DNA of 64,000 bases from JBHELQ01 sp046262995. Its GTDB lineage: Bacteria; Actinomycetota; Thermoleophilia; Solirubrobacterales; Thermoleophilaceae. The notes below the pieces were generated by a model. The model was not told where the DNA came from. It did not search any database and worked only from the letters and a program-made list of their open reading frames with translations. Location: the NCBI GenBank assembly GCA_046262995.1, contig JBHELQ010000122.1, forward strand, positions 1-64,000, given 5' to 3'. Position 1 is the first letter of the stretch, and each line of letters opens with the position of its first letter. The position numbers were made by a program, and so were the translations under genes. Of the stretch, positions 16,311 through 25,185 are shown one piece after another.

Positions 16311-18442
16311 GCGTCCCGGCGGCGGCTTCCGAGGGGCGCCGGCCGCCCCTGAAGCAATCGGCCTGGGCATTCGCGCACCTGGCCGTCCTGTCCACCTTTG
16401 CGGTGGCCCAGCCGCTGTTCGACCTGCTGCGGAAGAACCCGGAGTTCTTCGCGGCTCGCGGCTCGCCCGGCTTCGACGTCATCAGCTTCTCGATCCTGAT
16501 GGTGGTCCTGCCACCGCTCGTCCTGCTGGCGCTGGAGCTGCTCGGCGGGCTCGCCCACCCACTGGTCCGATTCGTCCTCCACCTGCTCTTCGTGACGGGC
16601 CTCGTCGCCCTGATCGCCGTCCAGGCGCTGAAGAAGTCGATCGACGCCTCGGACGCCACCCTGATCGCGTTGTCGGTCGCGATCGGCGCCCTGGCGGCTG
16701 CGGCCTACGCCGCGGCCGGCGCCGTGCGCTCGTTCCTGAACGTGCTGTCCCCGGCGCCGCTCGTTTTCCTCGTCATCTTCCTGTTCTTCTCGCCGGTGTC
16801 GAAGCTGGCATTTCCGAGCGACGCCAAGGCCAGGTCCGTCGGCGGCTTCTCACGCAGCCCGGTAGTGGTCGTGCTGTTCGACGAGCTCCCCGTGAGCTCG
16901 CTCGAGGACGACCACGGAGGGATCGACGCCAAGCGCCTCCCGGCTTTCGCCGAGCTGGCCGGCGACGCCACCTGGTTCCGCAACGCCTTCACCGTCTACG
17001 ACTCGACCGAGCGGGCCCAGCCTGCGATCTTCGACGGCGACCTCCCCGCCAAGGACAAGCTGCCGACCTCGGCGGATCACCCGAACAGCATCTTCACCCT
17101 GTTCGCCAAGAGCCATCGTTTGAATGTCTCCGAGGAGGCGACGAGCGTCTGCCCGCGCGACCTCTGCAAGGACGCCCAGGGGGACGAGTCCTACGGAGGC
17201 CGGATGGGATCGCTGTTCGACGACCTCGGACTGGTCTGGCTGCACGTGGTCTCGCCGCCCGGCATCGAGCGCGACCTGGCATCGGTGTCGGACACCTGGG
17301 GCGACTTCAGCGGTGGCGGCGGCGACGGCGGCGGGGGGGACCAGGGCCAGCACGGCTCGGACAGCTCCGTGAACACTCGCGGCAACCTCAACAAGAGCCG
17401 CAACCATCGCTTCTACGACTGGGTGTCGAAGATCCGGAGCGGCTCGCGGCCGGCGCTCAACTTCAAGCACACGCTGATGCCGCACGTGCCCTGGCAGTAC
17501 CTGCCGGACGGCAGGCAGTACCACCGCACAGCCCGCGACGCGATCCCGCAGCTCTCGCGCCAGTCGTACAAGGACGCCTACCAGATCGACTCGCTCCATC
17601 AGCGGCATCTGCTGCAGACCGGTTTCGCCGACCACGAGCTGGGCGTCCTGCTCCGGCGCTTGAAGCGCACCGGCCTGTACGACAAGTCGCTGATCGTCGT
17701 CGCCGCCGACCACGGTGTGGCCTTCGACCTCGGAGCTTTCGACCGGCGCACCATCAAACGCCGGAACGCCGAAGAGATCGGCCCGATCCCCTTCTTCCTC
17801 AAGGCGCCCGGCCAGCGCAAGGGCAGGGTCGATCGCGCCTACGCCGAGAGCATCGACATCCTTCCGACGATCCTCGACGTGCTCAACGTCAACCCGCGCG
17901 TGCACATCGACGGCGCCTCGGCGTTCAGTCGCCGAGTTCGTCACCGCCGGCAGATCAGGATCCTCCAGCGGGGCACGTTCAAGCCGATGCGCTTCGGCCT
18001 CCGCGAATGGGAGGCCGGTAGGCGGCGGGCGCTTCAGCGCAAGCTGAGCGTCTTCGGCACGGGCGCCCAGGGGCCCCTGCGGTTGTTCCGGATCGGCCCC
18101 GACCAACAGTTGCTGTTCCAACCGGTGCGCGACTTCCGCGTGGTCCCGGGGTCCGGCGCACGCTTCGTCGGCGCTTCGGAGTACCGCGACGTCGATCTGC
18201 GTTCGGCGACGATCCCGGTCCATGTGGCGGGCTACCTGAAGGGGATCCCGAACGGCCGTACGCTGGCGATCGCGGTCAACGGCAGGATCGCCGCGACCTG
18301 CGACAGCTTCACGCTCGCCACCGGGATCGGCCCGGTCTTCTCTGCCATGACGCCCGAGTCGTTCTGGCGCCAGGGGCGGAACCGGGTCGAGCTGTTCGAG
18401 GTATTGCCGGGGAACGCGCTCAGGCGGTTGGGGACCGCCTAG
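16307..18442 (+). CDS. membrane sulfatase/phosphoglycerol-transferase-like protein
   Basis: A 711-residue protein with five predicted N-terminal transmembrane helices (about 20-40, 56-80, 86-106, 118-140, 146-164) and an extracytoplasmic alkaline-phosphatase-superfamily domain. Visible motifs are the first metal site LFDELP (191-195), a nucleophile region YDSTERAQPAIFDG (231-244), a KHTLMPHVPW stretch and the second metal site AADHG. A Gly/Asp-rich loop lies near residues 345-365. Relatives transfer or hydrolyse phosphate or sulfate esters on surface glycans. The exact nucleophile residue cannot be fixed by eye. Confidence 0.75.
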   Translation: MSVPAAASEGRRPPLKQSAWAFAHLAVLSTFAVAQPLFDLLRKNPEFFAARGSPGFDVISFSILMVVLPPLVLLALELLGGLAHPLVRFVLHLLFVTGLVALIAVQALKKSIDASDATLIALSVAIGALAAAAYAAAGAVRSFLNVLSPAPLVFLVIFLFFSPVSKLAFPSDAKARSVGGFSRSPVVVVLFDELPVSSLEDDHGGIDAKRLPAFAELAGDATWFRNAFTVYDSTERAQPAIFDGDLPAKDKLPTSADHPNSIFTLFAKSHRLNVSEEATSVCPRDLCKDAQGDESYGGRMGSLFDDLGLVWLHVVSPPGIERDLASVSDTWGDFSGGGGDGGGGDQGQHGSDSSVNTRGNLNKSRNHRFYDWVSKIRSGSRPALNFKHTLMPHVPWQYLPDGRQYHRTARDAIPQLSRQSYKDAYQIDSLHQRHLLQTGFADHELGVLLRRLKRTGLYDKSLIVVAADHGVAFDLGAFDRRTIKRRNAEEIGPIPFFLKAPGQRKGRVDRAYAESIDILPTILDVLNVNPRVHIDGASAFSRRVRHRRQIRILQRGTFKPMRFGLREWEAGRRRALQRKLSVFGTGAQGPLRLFRIGPDQQLLFQPVRDFRVVPGSGARFVGASEYRDVDLRSATIPVHVAGYLKGIPNGRTLAIAVNGRIAATCDSFTLATGIGPVFSAMTPESFWRQGRNRVELFEVLPGNALRRLGTA

Positions 18443-18792
18443 AGGTTGTCCAGGCAGTTCTCGACGTCCGCGAGCGTGTGGTCGTCCGCCTGGCGCACGT
18501 AGAGGAGCGAGGCGCCGATCTGCTCGGTGCCCTCCTCGCGGCCCTCGAACTGGGCGGCGGACGCCTCGCCACCCGTCAGGAAGAAGCGGATGCGCGGACC
18601 GCGCGTGGGATCGCCGACCTGGATCGAGTCCCGCCCCTCCAGACGGGCCGCCAGCCCCTTGTCCTCGTGCAGGCAGCGCAGGGCGTCGGGTATCCGGTCG
18701 CGGGAGTTGGGCCCGCTCCCCCCGCCACTCAGGCCGCAGCCGGAAATGGCGGCGCAGAGCAGCGCGAGGCCGAGGAGGGTCGTAGCTCGCAC
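18439..18792 (-). CDS. small secreted lipoprotein
   Basis: A 117-residue protein with a basic start, a hydrophobic core and the lipobox AISGC with Cys19, followed by a Gly/Ser-rich linker. The mature part has no motif that I recognise, but has two Cys (in LRCLHED and VENCLDNL) that could form a disulfide. It starts at a GTG with a leaderless-type -10 box upstream. Its stop overlaps that of the sulfatase-like gene through a shared CTAG. Confidence 0.7.
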   Translation of the reverse strand: MRATTLLGLALLCAAISGCGLSGGGSGPNSRDRIPDALRCLHEDKGLAARLEGRDSIQVGDPTRGPRIRFFLTGGEASAAQFEGREEGTEQIGASLLYVRQADDHTLADVENCLDNL

Positions 18793-18800
18793 GCCGGCCC

Positions 18801-18806
18801 AGCCTA
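18801..18806 (-). promoter_or_regulatory. candidate -10 box of the lipoprotein gene (leaderless type)
   Basis: TAGGCT on the minus strand ends exactly 8 bases before the GTG at 18792; there is no ribosome binding site in the gap. Confidence 0.55.
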
Positions 18807-18823
18807 ATGAGTCTCGCGCGGCC

Positions 18824-20794
18824 CTAGCGGAGCGGCTTGGTCGCGCGGAACGATGCGCCGATGCTCGAGAAGGCGGGCTTCGGTGCGCCGAACTGGTCGA
18901 TCAGCCCCTTGTTGTTCCAGGGCGGAGTGGCGTATGCGCGGTCGTTCCCGCCGCTCCAGTTGGGCAGGACCCGGAAGTCCTTCAGGATCCAGATGATCGA
19001 CCCGTTCACATACGGCTTCGACGCGTGGATCGCCAGGTGCTCGCGCAGGAACTTCTGCTGGAACTGGAAGGTGCCCCTCTGCGACTCGGAGCCGTCGCGC
19101 GTCGCCTCCGCGCCGTACTCCGTCACGAACAGCGGCAGGCCCGGATAGGCGTTGTGGACCTGGTCGAGGAACGGCCCCAGGTCCGAGGTCTTCGAGGGCC
19201 GGTAGCCGAAGGCCGAGTCCTTGTACCAGCCGAAGTACTCGTTGATGCCCAGCACGTCGAGCCGCCCGAGCGCGGGCTGGAAGATCTGCTCGCCGATCCG
19301 CGGATTCCGCTCGAGCCCGACGAGCCGCGTGTCGTCGAGCTTGTGGACCTGACGAGCGCCGCGACGGATGTAGTCCGCGTAGCCCGAGCCGATGCGCCCG
19401 CCCTCGGTGGCGTCGCCGCCAAGCTCGTTGCCGAGCGACCAGACGAAGATCGAGGCGTGGTTGACGTTGTAGCGGACGGTGTTCTGGGCCGCCCTGATCG
19501 CGCTCCGGCGCACACGCGGCTGGTCGAGCAGCAGGTTCGAGAGCTGATAGACCGGCGAGTCGACCCAGTAAAGGATGCCGGCGCGATCGAGCGCTTCGAT
19601 GAAGGCCGGATGGAGTGGATAGTGCGAGCGCGTCACCGACGCCCCGAGCTGGCGCAGCCGCCGCAAAGTCACGCGCCGCTGCGCGCGCGTGAACACCCCG
19701 CCGGTGGAGGGATCGTCCTCGTGCACGCTGGCGCCGCGCAGCCGCACCCTGTGGCCGTTCAGGTACACGCGGGTCCCCTTCACCTGGATCTTGCGCACCC
19801 CGAATGCGAGCCGGTACGCGGAGCGCCGCTCACCGTCCGTCGAGGCCGTGGCGAAGAGGCTGTAGAGGCGCGGCCGTCCCGGGCGCCAGAGCGACGGCTT
19901 GCGGATCCTGAAGCGCACACGCACGGCGCGGCGGGAACGGGCGTTGACCTTGCGCGAGAACTGGATCCGCTGTGCCCGCCGCCCCTTCGTGCCGATTCGC
20001 ACGGCGACCTGCACGCGCCGGTCCTTGCGGCCGGCGTTGCGCAGCGCGAGCTCGACGCCCACTCGCGCCGACCCGCGCACGCGGCGCAGCCGCGGCAGCG
20101 CCTTCACGTCTTCGATGTCGACGCGGTCGACTGGCCGGACGTAGACCTCGCGCAGGAGCCCGCCGAAGTTCCACCACCCGCCCTGGCCGAAGAAGCGCCA
20201 GTGGGTCAGGTCGGTGGTCGACCGCACCGAGGAGACCTTGACCACGAGGCGGTTGCGGCGGTGCCTGCGCAGGCCCTTCAGGTCGAGCTCGAAGGGGAAG
20301 TAGCCGCCGATGTGCTTGCCGATCAGGCGGCCGTTCAGCCACACCTTAGCCTGCGCGTTGGCGCTCTCGAAGCGGATGCGCCAGAGGAGCTTCTGCTTGC
20401 GCAGCCTGCGCGCGAGCCGGGGCAGCCTGAACTCCTTGCGGTACCAGCCGATCGACTGCTGGTCGAGAGTCGTGTCTCGCGCGTTCCAGTTGTGCGGCAC
20501 GCGGATCGCGCTCCAGCCGCTGAGCGAGCGCTGTCTGTAGAAGCGCGACGACTCCCCCGTTCGGGCGTCGTCTTGGCGGAAGTACCAGCGGCCGCCGAGC
20601 AGCATACGGCCCGTGTTGCCCTCGCGGATGACCACCCTTCTTGTGGGCCGGTCGACCACCAGCTTGGGCGGGGGCGGGGGAGGGGTCGTGGCGCCTGGCG
20701 CGCTGCCGCCGCCACCCGTCGCGGCGGTCGCGGGCAGGGCCGCGGCGCCCCCGAGGGCAACTGCTAGTGCGATGGTCCTTGGCAGTCGAAGCAA
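18824..20794 (-). CDS. secreted glycoside hydrolase family 2 protein
   Basis: A 656-residue protein with a signal peptide (about 1-25), a Pro-rich linker (38-43) and the GH2 order of sugar-binding jelly roll, immunoglobulin-like domain and TIM barrel. The acid/base Glu457 lies in WSLGNELGG and the nucleophile Glu559 in VTEYGAE, as in beta-galactosidases, beta-glucuronidases and beta-mannosidases; which one is not decidable. The start is a TTG with no ribosome binding site, so the exact N-terminus is uncertain. It may trim or remodel the surface glycan built by its neighbours, or digest external polymer. Confidence 0.85.
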   Translation of the reverse strand: MLRLPRTIALAVALGGAAALPATAATGGGGSAPGATTPPPPPPKLVVDRPTRRVVIREGNTGRMLLGGRWYFRQDDARTGESSRFYRQRSLSGWSAIRVPHNWNARDTTLDQQSIGWYRKEFRLPRLARRLRKQKLLWRIRFESANAQAKVWLNGRLIGKHIGGYFPFELDLKGLRRHRRNRLVVKVSSVRSTTDLTHWRFFGQGGWWNFGGLLREVYVRPVDRVDIEDVKALPRLRRVRGSARVGVELALRNAGRKDRRVQVAVRIGTKGRRAQRIQFSRKVNARSRRAVRVRFRIRKPSLWRPGRPRLYSLFATASTDGERRSAYRLAFGVRKIQVKGTRVYLNGHRVRLRGASVHEDDPSTGGVFTRAQRRVTLRRLRQLGASVTRSHYPLHPAFIEALDRAGILYWVDSPVYQLSNLLLDQPRVRRSAIRAAQNTVRYNVNHASIFVWSLGNELGGDATEGGRIGSGYADYIRRGARQVHKLDDTRLVGLERNPRIGEQIFQPALGRLDVLGINEYFGWYKDSAFGYRPSKTSDLGPFLDQVHNAYPGLPLFVTEYGAEATRDGSESQRGTFQFQQKFLREHLAIHASKPYVNGSIIWILKDFRVLPNWSGGNDRAYATPPWNNKGLIDQFGAPKPAFSSIGASFRATKPLR

Positions 20795-21012
20795 GAGGTC
20801 GGGTGAGGCGGGGCGGCGTCAGGATAGCGGCGGCTGAGGAGACATTGCGGCAGGTCCTGGAGTCACGGCATCTGCCGAATGCTCCTGCTACCGTGCGGCC
20901 CCGACCGGGCGGTACCGGCCGGTCGCCCTGCAGGAAGGCCGTTGAGCTCCGGGTCTCCTCGGGTAGTACCCCCGCGGAGGCCGGTGCGGGGAACGCGCCG
21001 AGCCGCTGAGCG
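20795..21012 (+). other. divergent intergenic region
   Basis: This is the longest gene-free stretch in the window. On the minus strand TATCCT (20821-20826) is a possible -10 box for the GH2 gene, and on the plus strand TACCGT (20889-20894) for the LPG-synthase-like gene. An 11-base palindrome GGGTAGTACCC lies at 20961-20971 and could be an operator. Nothing else was recognised. Confidence 0.35.
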
Positions 21013-21975
21013 ATGAATCGACGCTTCGCCCTCATCCAAGCCCTGATCTCCCTGGTCGCGCTGGCGGCCGTCGTCTGGTGGGCCTCCAAGCAGGACGCGC
21101 CCGAGCTGCCCTCGAGCGCCGGGGCCGTCGCCTGGCTGGTGGGAGCGGCGGTGCTGTACGCGATCGCGACGGTGCTGCGCGGTGAGCGCTGGCACCGCAT
21201 CCTGCAGCTGACCGGCGTGGAGGTCTCCAGGACGGACGCCTACGGGCTGACCACCGTCGGCTACATGGGCAACAACGTCCTCCCGGCGCGCGCCGGCGAG
21301 ATGCTGCGGGTGGTGTTGCTCTCGAAGCGTGCGGACGCGGGCAAGCGCGCGCTGCTCGGAACCGTCGTCGCCGAGCGGATCCTGGACGCGGCGGCGCTGG
21401 GGGCGATCTTCCTGGCGGTGGTCTACGGCGTGTTGCGCAATACGACGCTCCCGTCCGACCGCCCGCTGGTTGCGGCCGGGGTCGTCCTGGTGGTGTTGGC
21501 GCTCGCCCTCGTCGCGCTGCAGGTCCTGCGTCGCCGCGGCGCGCTCGGCCGCTTCCGGGAGTTCATCAGGCCACTGGCGGGCGGCCCGCGGGCGCTGCTC
21601 TCGCGGAGCGGCCTGGTACTGCTGCTCGGGTCGCTCCTGATCTGGGCCGTCGAGGCGAGCGTGTACCTGTCGATCGCCCGGGCCACTGAGCTTCACGACC
21701 TGAGCGGCATGGGCGCGCTGTACCTGGTCGCCCTCACGAACCTGTTCGCCATGCTGCCGGCCGCGCCGGGCTACGTCGGCACCTTCGACGCCGCCGTGGT
21801 CTTCGGCGTGAAGGCGGTCGGGGGCGCAGGCTCGGCCCCGGTCTCCTACCTGCTCCTCCTTCGCTTCGTCCTCTTCGTGCCGATCACGGTGGTGGGTCTG
21901 GTGGTGCTGGTCGTCAGGTACGGCGGCTGGGCGCGGCTGCGCGCCGCCGCGCGCCTCGAGGCGAGCAGGGCCTAG
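21013..21975 (+). CDS. lysylphosphatidylglycerol synthase-like TM protein (UPF0104/YbhN type)
   Basis: A 320-residue membrane protein with about eight hydrophobic segments and the family stretches YMGNNVLPARAGEMLRV and LPAAPGYVGTFDAA. The family includes the membrane part of MprF and archaeal AglD-like proteins, with proposed roles in lipid flipping or lipid-linked sugar handling; there is no catalytic aminoacyl-transfer domain here. Position beside GT-C genes favours a role in polyprenyl-phosphate-sugar metabolism. It starts with an ATG 3 bases after a TGA in another frame. Confidence 0.8.
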   Translation: MNRRFALIQALISLVALAAVVWWASKQDAPELPSSAGAVAWLVGAAVLYAIATVLRGERWHRILQLTGVEVSRTDAYGLTTVGYMGNNVLPARAGEMLRVVLLSKRADAGKRALLGTVVAERILDAAALGAIFLAVVYGVLRNTTLPSDRPLVAAGVVLVVLALALVALQVLRRRGALGRFREFIRPLAGGPRALLSRSGLVLLLGSLLIWAVEASVYLSIARATELHDLSGMGALYLVALTNLFAMLPAAPGYVGTFDAAVVFGVKAVGGAGSAPVSYLLLLRFVLFVPITVVGLVVLVVRYGGWARLRAAARLEASRA

Positions 21976-21992
21976 GCGGCGCCCCGAAACCC

Positions 21993-23579
21993 GTGCGGGT
22001 CCCGGCAGCCCAGCTAAGGCTCTTCCGGCTGCGCGAGCTGCCGCCGTTCCGGGGCCGCGCGGGCAGCTCGATCAGCGGTGTAGCCGAATCCTCCGGCCCA
22101 CCGCCGCGCCCCCGGCCGGTGTGGCCCGCGGGGCTGGTGTGCCTGGCGCTGGCGGCGGTCACGCTGCTCCTTCCCTCGACCCCGACGTACGACCCCTGGG
22201 CCTGGGTGCTCTGGGGCCGGGAGATAACCCACCTGGACCTGGTGACCACCGGCGGCCCGTCCTGGAAGCCGCTGCCGATCCTGTTCACGACGGTCTTCTC
22301 GCTGTTCGGCAAGGGGGCCGCGCCCTACCTCTGGCTCTGGATGGCCCGTGCGGGCGGCCTGTTCGCGTGCTTCATGGCGTTCCGGGTCGCACGCCGGCTG
22401 GTCGGCACGCGCGGATACGCGGAGCTCGCGGGCGTGTTCGCCGCGCTGGCCCTGTTCTCGAGCTTCAAGTTCGTTCGCGATGCGGTCCTCGGCAACTCCG
22501 ATGCCATGCTCGCGGCAGCGGCACTGCTCGCCTTCGAGCGCCACCGTGACGGACGCCGCGACCACGCCTTCTACCTGGGTTTCGCGGGCGCCCTCCTGCG
22601 GCCCGAGGCATGGCCGTTCCTGGGGCTCTACGGCCTCTGGCTCTGGTTTCGCGAGCCGCGCCTGCGGGTGCGCATGGTGATCCTCGGCCTGCTCGTGCCC
22701 GCGCTCTGGTTCCTCCCCGAGTGGTGGGGCTCGGGGAATCCGTTCCGCGCCGGGGAGCGGGCGAACAATCCGAACGCCGGGAGCGTGGCGTTCGCCGACC
22801 ACCCCGCGCTGGAGCTGGCCAAGCGCTTCTGGAAGGTGGTGATCGCGCCGGTCAAGGCAGGGGCCGTGATCGGCACCGGTTATGCCTTGAGGAACTGGCT
22901 CCGCGACCGGCGGGAGGGGGTGACGCTGGCGATCGCCGCCTGCGGCCTCGCCTGGTTCTGTGTCGTCGCCGCCATGTCGGAGGCGGGCTTCGCCGGCAAC
23001 CAGCGCTACCTGATCGTCTCGACCGCGGTGGTCTGTGTTCTCGGCGGCGTCGGAGTGGTACGGGCCCTCCAGGGCGTGGCGGCACTCAGCGCGCGCGGGT
23101 TCGGCAGGCCGCAGGCCGGGCCGGCCACCGCGCTCGCGATCTGCGTGGTGGGGGTGGCGGCGTCGACGCCGTTCATAGTCGAGAAGGCAGACAACACCGA
23201 GCCGGTGTGGCGGGGCCTTCGCTACGAGGCCCACCTTTGGCGGGACCTCAAGGGACTGCTCGACCGCGTGGGACGCAAGCGCGTGCTCGGCTGCATCGGA
23301 GTCTTCAGCGGACCGTTCCAGACACAGGAGCTCGCCTGGGAGCTCGGCCTGCCGGGCGTAAGGATCGGCACGCTCGAGACGCCGCCCCCCGGGGCCCTGT
23401 TCAGGACCCGGACGATCCAGAATGGACCGCTCGTCACGCGCCCGACCGACGATCGCTTCCGGCAGGTCCTGCGCTACAGGGAGTGGCGGCTCCTGACGGT
23501 TCCGCCTCGTCCCAACCGCGGCCGCTGCCCCGCGGCCGACCGCTCGAGTCCGACCGCTCCGCGGCCACCGGGTCTCTGA
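21993..23579 (+). CDS. GT-C-type polytopic membrane glycosyltransferase-like protein
   Basis: A protein of up to 528 residues with about ten transmembrane segments. It has an early extracytoplasmic YDPWAWVLWGREI, a later NPFRAGERANNPN and an Arg/Pro-rich cytoplasmic-looking tail. The layout resembles GT-C enzymes that use polyprenyl-phosphate sugars, but no diagnostic family motif was found. The start is uncertain: the GTG at 21993 lacks a ribosome binding site, and the GTG in PVWPAG about 42 codons on would also precede the first helix. It lies 17 bases after the LPG-synthase-like gene. Confidence 0.65.
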   Translation: MRVPAAQLRLFRLRELPPFRGRAGSSISGVAESSGPPPRPRPVWPAGLVCLALAAVTLLLPSTPTYDPWAWVLWGREITHLDLVTTGGPSWKPLPILFTTVFSLFGKGAAPYLWLWMARAGGLFACFMAFRVARRLVGTRGYAELAGVFAALALFSSFKFVRDAVLGNSDAMLAAAALLAFERHRDGRRDHAFYLGFAGALLRPEAWPFLGLYGLWLWFREPRLRVRMVILGLLVPALWFLPEWWGSGNPFRAGERANNPNAGSVAFADHPALELAKRFWKVVIAPVKAGAVIGTGYALRNWLRDRREGVTLAIAACGLAWFCVVAAMSEAGFAGNQRYLIVSTAVVCVLGGVGVVRALQGVAALSARGFGRPQAGPATALAICVVGVAASTPFIVEKADNTEPVWRGLRYEAHLWRDLKGLLDRVGRKRVLGCIGVFSGPFQTQELAWELGLPGVRIGTLETPPPGALFRTRTIQNGPLVTRPTDDRFRQVLRYREWRLLTVPPRPNRGRCPAADRSSPTAPRPPGL

Positions 23580-23580
23580 C

Positions 23581-23586
23581 TAGGCT
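23581..23586 (+). promoter_or_regulatory. candidate -10 box of the second GT-C gene (leaderless type)
   Basis: TAGGCT ends 8 bases before the ATG at 23595 and favours that start over a TTG nine bases upstream. Confidence 0.5.
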
Positions 23587-23594
23587 TGCCCCGG

Positions 23595-25178
23595 ATGGCC
23601 TCGGTCGCGTCGCGCACTCCCCCCCTGCCCAGGCTCGGGTCGCTTCCGCGGGGCGCGGCGATCCCCGCCCTGCTCCTGTTGGCGCTCCTGGTCGTGTCCG
23701 TGGTCCTGCGGACACGGGCACTGGGCGGCTCGCTGTGGATGGACGAGGGCCTCTCGATAGGAATCGCCACCCAGCCCCTGTTCGACATTCCGCACGTGCT
23801 GCGGGTGGACGGCTCGCCGCCGCTCTACTACATGCTGCTGTCGGTCTGGATGGACGTCATCGGCCGCGGTCCCGCCGAGACCCAGGGGCTGTCCGTGGCG
23901 ATCGCCGTGCTCACCGTGCCCGCCGCGCTGTGGAGCGGCTGGAGCCTGTTCGGCAGGCGCGCCGGCCTGATCGCGGCGGCGCTCGCCGCAGTCAACCCGT
24001 TCCTGACGGCCTACGCGCAGGAGACGCGCATGTACTCGCTCATGCTCCTGCTCAGCCTGCTGGTGACGACCGCCTTCCTGCACGTCTTCGCCCTCCGCCG
24101 CCGGCGCTACCTGCCGGCGTTCATGGTGCTGCTGGCGCTCATGCTCTACACGCACAACTGGGGCCTGTTCGTGGCGGCCGGCGCGTTCGTGGCGCTGGTG
24201 CCGTGCTGGTGGATCTCGGAGGACCGCCGCGCGTTCGTGCGGGACGCCGCGCTGGGCTTCGGGGGGGCGGGCCTGCTCTACCTCCCATGGCTGCCGACGC
24301 TCATCCACCAGGTCCAGCACACGGGAGCCCCCTGGCTCAACCCGCCTCGCTTCGGCGCTCCGATCCAGATCGTCAAGTCGCTGCTCGGGGGGGGAACGCC
24401 CAGCGTCGCGCTGCTGCTCGCCGGCGGAACCGGACTGGTGGCGCTCCTGCGGCGCCGCGTACAGGACCGGGAGCGCAGCGCGCTGGTGGCGGCCACCGTG
24501 CTCTGCGTGGCGACCCTGGCGGTGGCCTGGCTCTTCTCCCAGGTCTCGCCCGCCTGGACGACGCGCTACCTCGGGGTGGCGCTGGGGCCGATCCTCATCC
24601 TGGCGTCGCTGGGGCTGGCGCGGGCGGGCACGCTTGGGCTCGTCGCCCTCGTGATCGTCTTCGGCGTCTGGGCGGTGCCGAAGACCTATGGGCTGAAGAA
24701 CAAGAGCAACGCCTCCGACCTGCGCGAGGCGGCGGTGCCGCAGCTGCACCCGGGCGACCTGGTCGTCTCGATGCAGCCCGAGCAGGGGCCGCTCCTGTGG
24801 TACCACCTGGAGCACCTGGGGCACAGGACCGGCCTGCGCTATGCGACCCCGATCGGGCCCACCCAGAACCGCATGGTGATGGACTGGACCGACTCCCAGG
24901 ACCGGCTCGAGGCTGCCACACCCGCCCGAAACCTCGATCCCCTGCTTGATAGGCTGCCCGCCGGGCACAAGGTACTTCTCGTGCATCCCGTGACGGAGAG
25001 GGTCGATGACTGGGACGCGCCCTGGACCCAGCTCGTCAGGCGCCGCTCCGCCCAGTGGGGATACACGCTCGCGAGAGACAGGCGCTTCCGGCGCATCGGC
25101 GCCGTCCCGCCCTTCTATCGAAGGGCGACGAGGATCGGGATACGCGGAGTGCTCTACGTGAAGGCCGAGGCCCGATAG
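23595..25178 (+). CDS. GT-C/PMT-like membrane glycosyltransferase
   Basis: A 527-residue membrane protein with about eleven hydrophobic helices. The first extracytoplasmic loop has WMDEGLSIGIA, matching the acidic DE site of GT-39/GT-83-type enzymes, and an SPPLYY segment follows, typical of the ArnT/PMT superfamily. The C-terminal 150 residues form a soluble domain. It should transfer a sugar from a polyprenyl-phosphate donor on the outer face. It is followed 7 bases later by the mutase-like flavoprotein gene. Confidence 0.8.
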   Translation: MASVASRTPPLPRLGSLPRGAAIPALLLLALLVVSVVLRTRALGGSLWMDEGLSIGIATQPLFDIPHVLRVDGSPPLYYMLLSVWMDVIGRGPAETQGLSVAIAVLTVPAALWSGWSLFGRRAGLIAAALAAVNPFLTAYAQETRMYSLMLLLSLLVTTAFLHVFALRRRRYLPAFMVLLALMLYTHNWGLFVAAGAFVALVPCWWISEDRRAFVRDAALGFGGAGLLYLPWLPTLIHQVQHTGAPWLNPPRFGAPIQIVKSLLGGGTPSVALLLAGGTGLVALLRRRVQDRERSALVAATVLCVATLAVAWLFSQVSPAWTTRYLGVALGPILILASLGLARAGTLGLVALVIVFGVWAVPKTYGLKNKSNASDLREAAVPQLHPGDLVVSMQPEQGPLLWYHLEHLGHRTGLRYATPIGPTQNRMVMDWTDSQDRLEAATPARNLDPLLDRLPAGHKVLLVHPVTERVDDWDAPWTQLVRRRSAQWGYTLARDRRFRRIGAVPPFYRRATRIGIRGVLYVKAEAR

Positions 25179-25185
25179 AGCAGAG

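Noticed and set aside
18527..20767. A 746-codon open frame on the plus strand
   Set aside because: It is the shadow of the GH2 gene, which has a signal peptide and both catalytic Glu motifs.
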